This document shows positions 5,355 through 7,816 of a DNA stretch of 7,816 bases, in pieces. The number at the start of each line of letters is the position of its first letter. The stretch's first letter is position 1. A program made the translations under genes and the position numbers. The notes below the pieces were generated by a model. The model had not been told where the DNA came from and made no database searches. It saw only the letters and a list, made by a program, of their open reading frames with translations. Source of the DNA: Phycisphaerae bacterium (GTDB lineage Bacteria > Planctomycetota > Phycisphaerae > Sedimentisphaerales > Anaerohalosphaeraceae); assembly GCA_003567095.1 (NCBI GenBank), contig PXAQ01000203.1:1-7816 (forward strand). The letters run 5' to 3'.

Positions 5355-6128
5355 CTATTTCTCTTTAAGTCGCTTGAGAATGTTTTCTGCGTTCCTGCGA
5401 ACCTGTGTGTTCTCATCGTTTTTCATAGCAGCTATGTCCGCCAAAACAGAGGTGTCTTTCTCGTAAAGTTTTTCAAGAGCCCTGAGGGAACTAATTCTTA
5501 CACCCCAAGATCGGTCAAATTTAAGAAGTCTCCTATGATGGGCAATAGCCGATACTTCTCCTGCATCCGCCAATACCCGTGCCATGTCTGAATATGTTAT
5601 CGTGTTTCGATAATCACCCCGGTCAAACTCTTTTGAGGCCTTTTCGCAAAACTCCTCCATGACCTTAATCCCCGACCGATTGCCCATATTCAATAAAGCT
5701 CGAGTTGCTGCTAGCTGTGTATTGAGTGATTCATCGTACAGCGCAGCTTCCAAGCGGGGGATGGCCGAGACTTCTTTCCGATACCCCAGAAGTCTGGCAG
5801 AGGTGGATCTGACAGCGGGTATTTCACTGTCCATCTGGGCTATCAGAGAGGCGGTGGTGAAGTCATCGACACCACCGTATTTTCTCAATACGGATTGGTA
5901 ATAAGCCTCCATGTCGACCTGCATTAAGCAAGACTCGCCGTCAGCACGGCGACCAGCAATGGCCGCTGATTCCTGTCTGGCGTGGTCAGGCGATAAAGCC
6001 TGCGACTCAATTGCAGCCATACCGGCACCTGAATTGCCTGAATTATTGCACGATGTCAGACAAAGCATGGCACTGAGAATTACTGCTGCCATCATTAAAC
6101 AAATTAAACTCATCTTTCGCATTTTCAT
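5355..6128 (-). CDS. HEAT-repeat lipoprotein
   Basis: This 257-aa protein begins with a basic n-region and hydrophobic core ending in the lipobox LTSC (C27), followed by an NNSGNSG linker. It should be a lipid-anchored extracytoplasmic protein. Residues 90 to about 255 carry HEAT-type helical repeats of the form (S/N)xxxxxxATRxLLxxG: AVRSTSARLLGYRKEVSAIP (105-124), NTQLAATRALLNMG (136-149), GVRISSLRALEKL (209-221) and QVRRNAENILKRL (242-254). Such repeats make an alpha-solenoid used for protein contacts; no catalytic residues are evident. The ATG at 6128 has GAGG 7 bases upstream, but ATG at 6122 with AAAGGA 7 bases upstream is equally well placed. Its sequence is AT-richer than the genes at lower coordinates. 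The 42-codon ORF follows after 2 bases. The partner is unknown. Confidence 0.8.
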   Translation of the reverse strand: MKMRKMSLICLMMAAVILSAMLCLTSCNNSGNSGAGMAAIESQALSPDHARQESAAIAGRRADGESCLMQVDMEAYYQSVLRKYGGVDDFTTASLIAQMDSEIPAVRSTSARLLGYRKEVSAIPRLEAALYDESLNTQLAATRALLNMGNRSGIKVMEEFCEKASKEFDRGDYRNTITYSDMARVLADAGEVSAIAHHRRLLKFDRSWGVRISSLRALEKLYEKDTSVLADIAAMKNDENTQVRRNAENILKRLKEK

Positions 6129-6387
6129 ATCCTTTCCTCAATTCGCTTTAATATTATTCCCCTAAACTTGTATCGTAGCACGAACCGGCACAGCAAACCC
6201 GATTTTTATAGCCGCCGCAGGCCCCACCATCCGGCTGTCATAATACGTCTCAAAAAAGTCTCATACGTCACACAATATGACCGCTTCAGCGACGCCTCGG
6301 CTACAGCCTTATCGGTCAGCTTGCGTTATCTGAGCGAGCTCAATCTTTTTGGCTGCAATCTTCTGTTCTAAGTGATTTTTCGTGCCG
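6129..6387. other. Intergenic stretch without a convincing gene
   Basis: This spans the gap between the HEAT lipoprotein start and the tandem duplication. It must contain the HEAT gene promoter, but no clear -35/-10 pair was found. On the minus strand one frame is open for about 40 codons with a protein-like composition (DKAVAEASLKRSYCVTYETF, then LRRIMTAGWWGLRRL), and it ends at a TAA without a good start. It could be a gene fragment. The end nearest 6387 includes the probable former C-terminal codons of the exported protein gene (6340-6387). Confidence 0.5.
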
Positions 6388-6491
6388 GATGATTTCTGCG
6401 AAGATGAACTTGGCCTGTTCTGTTTCAAGCATTTCCGTCGATGATTTCTGCGAAGATGAACTTGGCCTGTTCTGTTTCAAGCATTTCCGTC
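6388..6491. repeat. Exact 52-bp tandem duplication
   Basis: Bases 6388-6439 and 6440-6491 are identical and directly adjacent, and the match stops at the next base on each side. The unit length is not a multiple of 3, so the duplication shifts the reading frame at the 3' end of the exported protein gene and supplies its present stop codon. Exact identity implies a recent event or an assembly artefact. Confidence 0.95.
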
Positions 6492-7213
6492 ATGGCGACC
6501 GCGTCGTTGGGGTCAAGTCTGTTTTTCTTCAGGTCTGTCGTTAATTCCTGTATGACCTTGAAATCATCAATGATATCCTCGGAAACCTTCACCACCCAAT
6601 CGGGCTGTTCAATAGCGCTATCTTCCGGCCATTCCAGGCAAAGTGCCCCAAATTGATGCCCCCAGACCGTGAAGAAGGTATCATCATTGAGGAATTTGTA
6701 TTTTCCCATATCCTGATAGAATCTGGCGGCTCGGTACTCTGGCGTCGTTTTTCGCAAAGCAAGTATCCATTTACTTTCAGAACGTGGGTGGAAGGTTAGA
6801 AGGTAAGGTTCGCTGCTAACCATAATTGGCATGCTCGAAATGTAAACAACTGGTCCAGTCATGTCTCCCTGAATGAGTTTAAGAAGTTGTAGCCGAACTA
6901 AACTAAATTTGGTACCGGCGACACGAAAATTTCTTAGAATTTCAATCTTTTCTTCAGAAGGCAAATTGGGATCAATCTCTTCCAATTCAATCAACGAATA
7001 TGAAGGGCGATAAAACACACCTATGACGATATTGGGGTCAGCAAAGGCGTCTGCAAATGCCGTACTGGAGCTTCGATAAATAGGCGCATATCTCCGAATG
7101 ATTGATCCTCTCTCTTCTCTTTCTGCTCGGTCTGCGGCCGCCTGTTCCATGCAGAAACCGTGCGAGCACATTAGGGCCACTGCGATCATCAACAACATAA
7201 CGGACTTATTCAT
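6425..7213 (-). CDS. Exported protein of unknown function with altered C-terminus
   Basis: This 262-aa protein starts with a signal peptide (MNKSVMLLMIAVALMCSHGF, probable cleavage near the AAAD at 25-28), so it is likely exported. The mature part is charged and includes DPNIVIGVFYRPSYSLIELE (59-78) and a beta-rich middle; I recognise no domain. The ATG at 7213 was chosen over the in-frame start at 7243 because GAGG lies 8 bases upstream and because the signal peptide begins there. The 3' end runs into the 52-bp tandem duplication: the protein now ends EIIDGNA. With one copy it would read on through RHEKSLRTEDCSQKD and stop at 6340, giving 273 aa. A second, diverged copy of its first codons lies at 7620-7695. 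Sequence upstream of the start is transposase debris, so its promoter is unclear. Confidence 0.75.
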   Translation of the reverse strand: MNKSVMLLMIAVALMCSHGFCMEQAAADRAEREERGSIIRRYAPIYRSSSTAFADAFADPNIVIGVFYRPSYSLIELEEIDPNLPSEEKIEILRNFRVAGTKFSLVRLQLLKLIQGDMTGPVVYISSMPIMVSSEPYLLTFHPRSESKWILALRKTTPEYRAARFYQDMGKYKFLNDDTFFTVWGHQFGALCLEWPEDSAIEQPDWVVKVSEDIIDDFKVIQELTTDLKKNRLDPNDAVAMTEMLETEQAKFIFAEIIDGNA

Positions 7214-7239
7214 AATAATTTCCTCATTTTCGTTCAGGG

Positions 7240-7387
7240 TCAACTAAAAGTGTCCGGTACTTTTGGTCTTACCATGCCATAGCCGCGTATCCGCATGGCG
7301 AACCGCTCGATGCCTTCGGACAAAATCTATTCGAACGCCGTAAAATCGGCATTTTTCTTAAATAGCCGCAACTTGGCGGGCACGATT
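7240..7387 (-). pseudogene. REP-associated tyrosine transposase (Y1_Tnp) remnant
   Basis: A conceptual frame on the minus strand reads NRARQ, then after a 1-base shift LRLFKKNADFTAFE, an in-frame TAG (7329-7327), and ILSEGIERFAMRIRGYGM. This matches from memory the N-terminal part of RAYT transposases, whose usual pattern is LNRA...LF..d.Df.aFe..L.e...r..mr...Y.lMPNHWH. The match stops at the point where the catalytic HUH motif (NHWH) should begin, and the frame then runs into a terminal-type palindrome. Frameshift, stop and deletion make it non-functional. The NRAR residues are also the C-terminal codons of the small peptide gene, showing that the remnant is fused to it. Confidence 0.55.
7246..7264. 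repeat. Near-palindrome AAAAGTGTCCGGTACTTTT
   Basis: This 19-base sequence has 6-bp perfect arms (AAAAGT and ACTTTT) around an imperfect CCGG-centred core. Together with the transposase remnant beside it, it looks like the folded end of a REP/RAYT-type element. It lies about 30 bases upstream of the exported protein start and may mark the boundary of the decayed insertion. Confidence 0.45.
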
Positions 7388-7516
7388 CTGATCGCTCTTT
7401 AAATACCGAAACGTTATTTCTTTGTCGGTTTCAGTCTGCGTTCCGCCGGAAAGAACGCCGTCAAACAGAAACATCCCCACCAAGGCCATGATTGTGATAT
7501 AAATTGCCTGTTTCAT
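7358..7516 (-). CDS. Small exported peptide, probably truncated
   Basis: This 52-aa ORF starts at ATG 7516, with a strong AAAGGAG 8 bases upstream. It begins MKQAIYITIMALVGMFLFDG, a signal peptide or single membrane segment, followed by a polar tail that ends SDQNRARQVAAI. The frame is also open upstream to 7708, so a gene caller may report one 116-aa protein that fuses the duplicated signal peptide to this one. The strong internal ribosome site and second signal peptide favour a start at 7516. Its last codons overlap the transposase remnant, so the original gene was probably longer and lost its 3' end when that element inserted or decayed. A 24-base leader repeat lies just upstream. No function can be named. 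Confidence 0.5.
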   Translation of the reverse strand: MKQAIYITIMALVGMFLFDGVLSGGTQTETDKEITFRYLKSDQNRARQVAAI

Positions 7517-7538
7517 CGCAAAAGCTCCTTTGAAAAAC

Positions 7539-7562
7539 CGGGAACACTCAATCGCGATCAGT
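7539..7562 (-). repeat. 24-base leader-like repeat, copy 2
   Basis: On the minus strand this reads ACTGATCGCGATTGAG followed by TGTTCCCG and matches 4331-4354 at 21 of 24 positions. It lies 23 bases upstream of the ATG of the small peptide gene, just before its Shine-Dalgarno. A TACAAT box sits a little further upstream (revcomp of 7571-7576), so the repeat could be part of a transcribed leader. Confidence 0.45.
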
Positions 7563-7619
7563 TCATTTGAATTGTACACCCGAAAGGCGAAAACGTGATG
7601 TAAAAAAACTGTAAAATCA

Positions 7620-7695
7620 GCGGCCGCCTTTTCCATGTAGAAACCGTGCGAGCAGATTAGGGCCACTGCGATCATCAACAACATAACGGGCTTAT
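7620..7695. repeat. 76-bp diverged direct repeat of 7134-7209
   Basis: The two 76-base segments differ at four positions and lie 486 bases apart in the same orientation. They cover the signal-peptide codons of the exported protein gene. Flanking ribosome-site sequence (AATGAGGAA) is also shared beyond a short non-matching stretch. Confidence 0.9.
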
Positions 7696-7816
7696 GTCGA
7701 GTAGACATAGTATAGTTCCTCATTTAGGTTTACTTTGTATTCTCTGTTTCTCTTGCCTTTCGGTATCAAGAGTGCCACACTATTCAAACCATGTGAAGAA
7801 CATCAATGTCCCTCAC

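Larger units (their letters stand above)
7517..7708 (-). pseudogene. Truncated duplicate of the exported protein gene
   Basis: An ATG at 7708, with GAGGAA upstream as in the parent gene, begins MSTRHKPVMLLMIAVALI and continues to MEKAAAD. This copies the signal peptide region of the exported protein at 6425-7213. Homology ends at 7620; beyond it the frame stays open through unrelated sequence and runs into the small peptide gene. It is therefore the 5' end of a duplicated gene, not a complete one. A short fused product could be made from it, but nothing suggests a function. Confidence 0.55.

Noticed and set aside
6168..6371. Plus-strand ORF (67 aa)
   Set aside because: It starts with TTG without a ribosome site and lies opposite the probable former C-terminal codons of the exported protein. 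It may instead be part of an intergenic repeat, which I could not establish.
6446..6491. CRISPR-like short repeat
   Set aside because: There are only two directly adjacent copies with no spacer, so it is a tandem duplication, not an array.

Overview
The window looks like a piece of a Planctomycetota genome, probably class Phycisphaerae. Three things suggest this: an exported PQQ-propeller protein opening with the DWPHWRGPNRDGIS signature common in planctomycetes, a 78-aa helix-turn-helix-like protein of a type I associate with that group, and a truncated gene beginning like a planctomycetal radical SAM protein. This placement rests on recalled family resemblance, not on a search. Every gene I accept lies on the minus strand, so gene order runs from high to low coordinates.

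Region 1-3848 is GC-rich, tightly packed and redox-themed. A promoter at about 3880-3908 precedes a 518-aa iron-sulfur flavoprotein. It is followed by a REP-like hairpin, an exported PQQ beta-propeller protein, a 262-aa 2x[4Fe-4S] ferredoxin with an extra Cys-rich N-terminal domain, and the start of a probable radical SAM protein that runs off the left edge. Gaps are short (54, 7 and 19 bases) and the Shine-Dalgarno sequence of the ferredoxin gene overlaps the stop codon of the propeller gene, so an operon is likely. The flavoprotein resembles GltD but lacks the inserted NAD(P)H-binding domain, and it carries NuoG-like iron-sulfur modules at both ends. It may therefore exchange electrons with protein partners such as the neighbouring ferredoxin rather than with NAD(P)H.

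Region 3849-5095 holds the 78-aa helix-turn-helix-like gene and a lipoprotein gene. A GCAC-N4/5-GTGCGAT dyad lies upstream of both the 78-aa gene and the flavoprotein gene, so the small protein may regulate itself and the redox operon. Two adjacent palindromes and a candidate terminator lie between it and the lipoprotein gene.

Region 5096-7816 is visibly AT-richer and has the look of accessory, rearranged DNA. It contains a HEAT-repeat lipoprotein followed 2 bases later by an unlisted 42-codon signal-peptide-like ORF, and an exported protein of unknown function whose 3' end carries an exact 52-bp tandem duplication. Next come the frameshifted remnant of a REP-associated tyrosine transposase, a small truncated exported peptide gene, and a second diverged copy of the signal-peptide region of the exported protein gene. 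No rRNA, tRNA, CRISPR array or intact transposon was seen.
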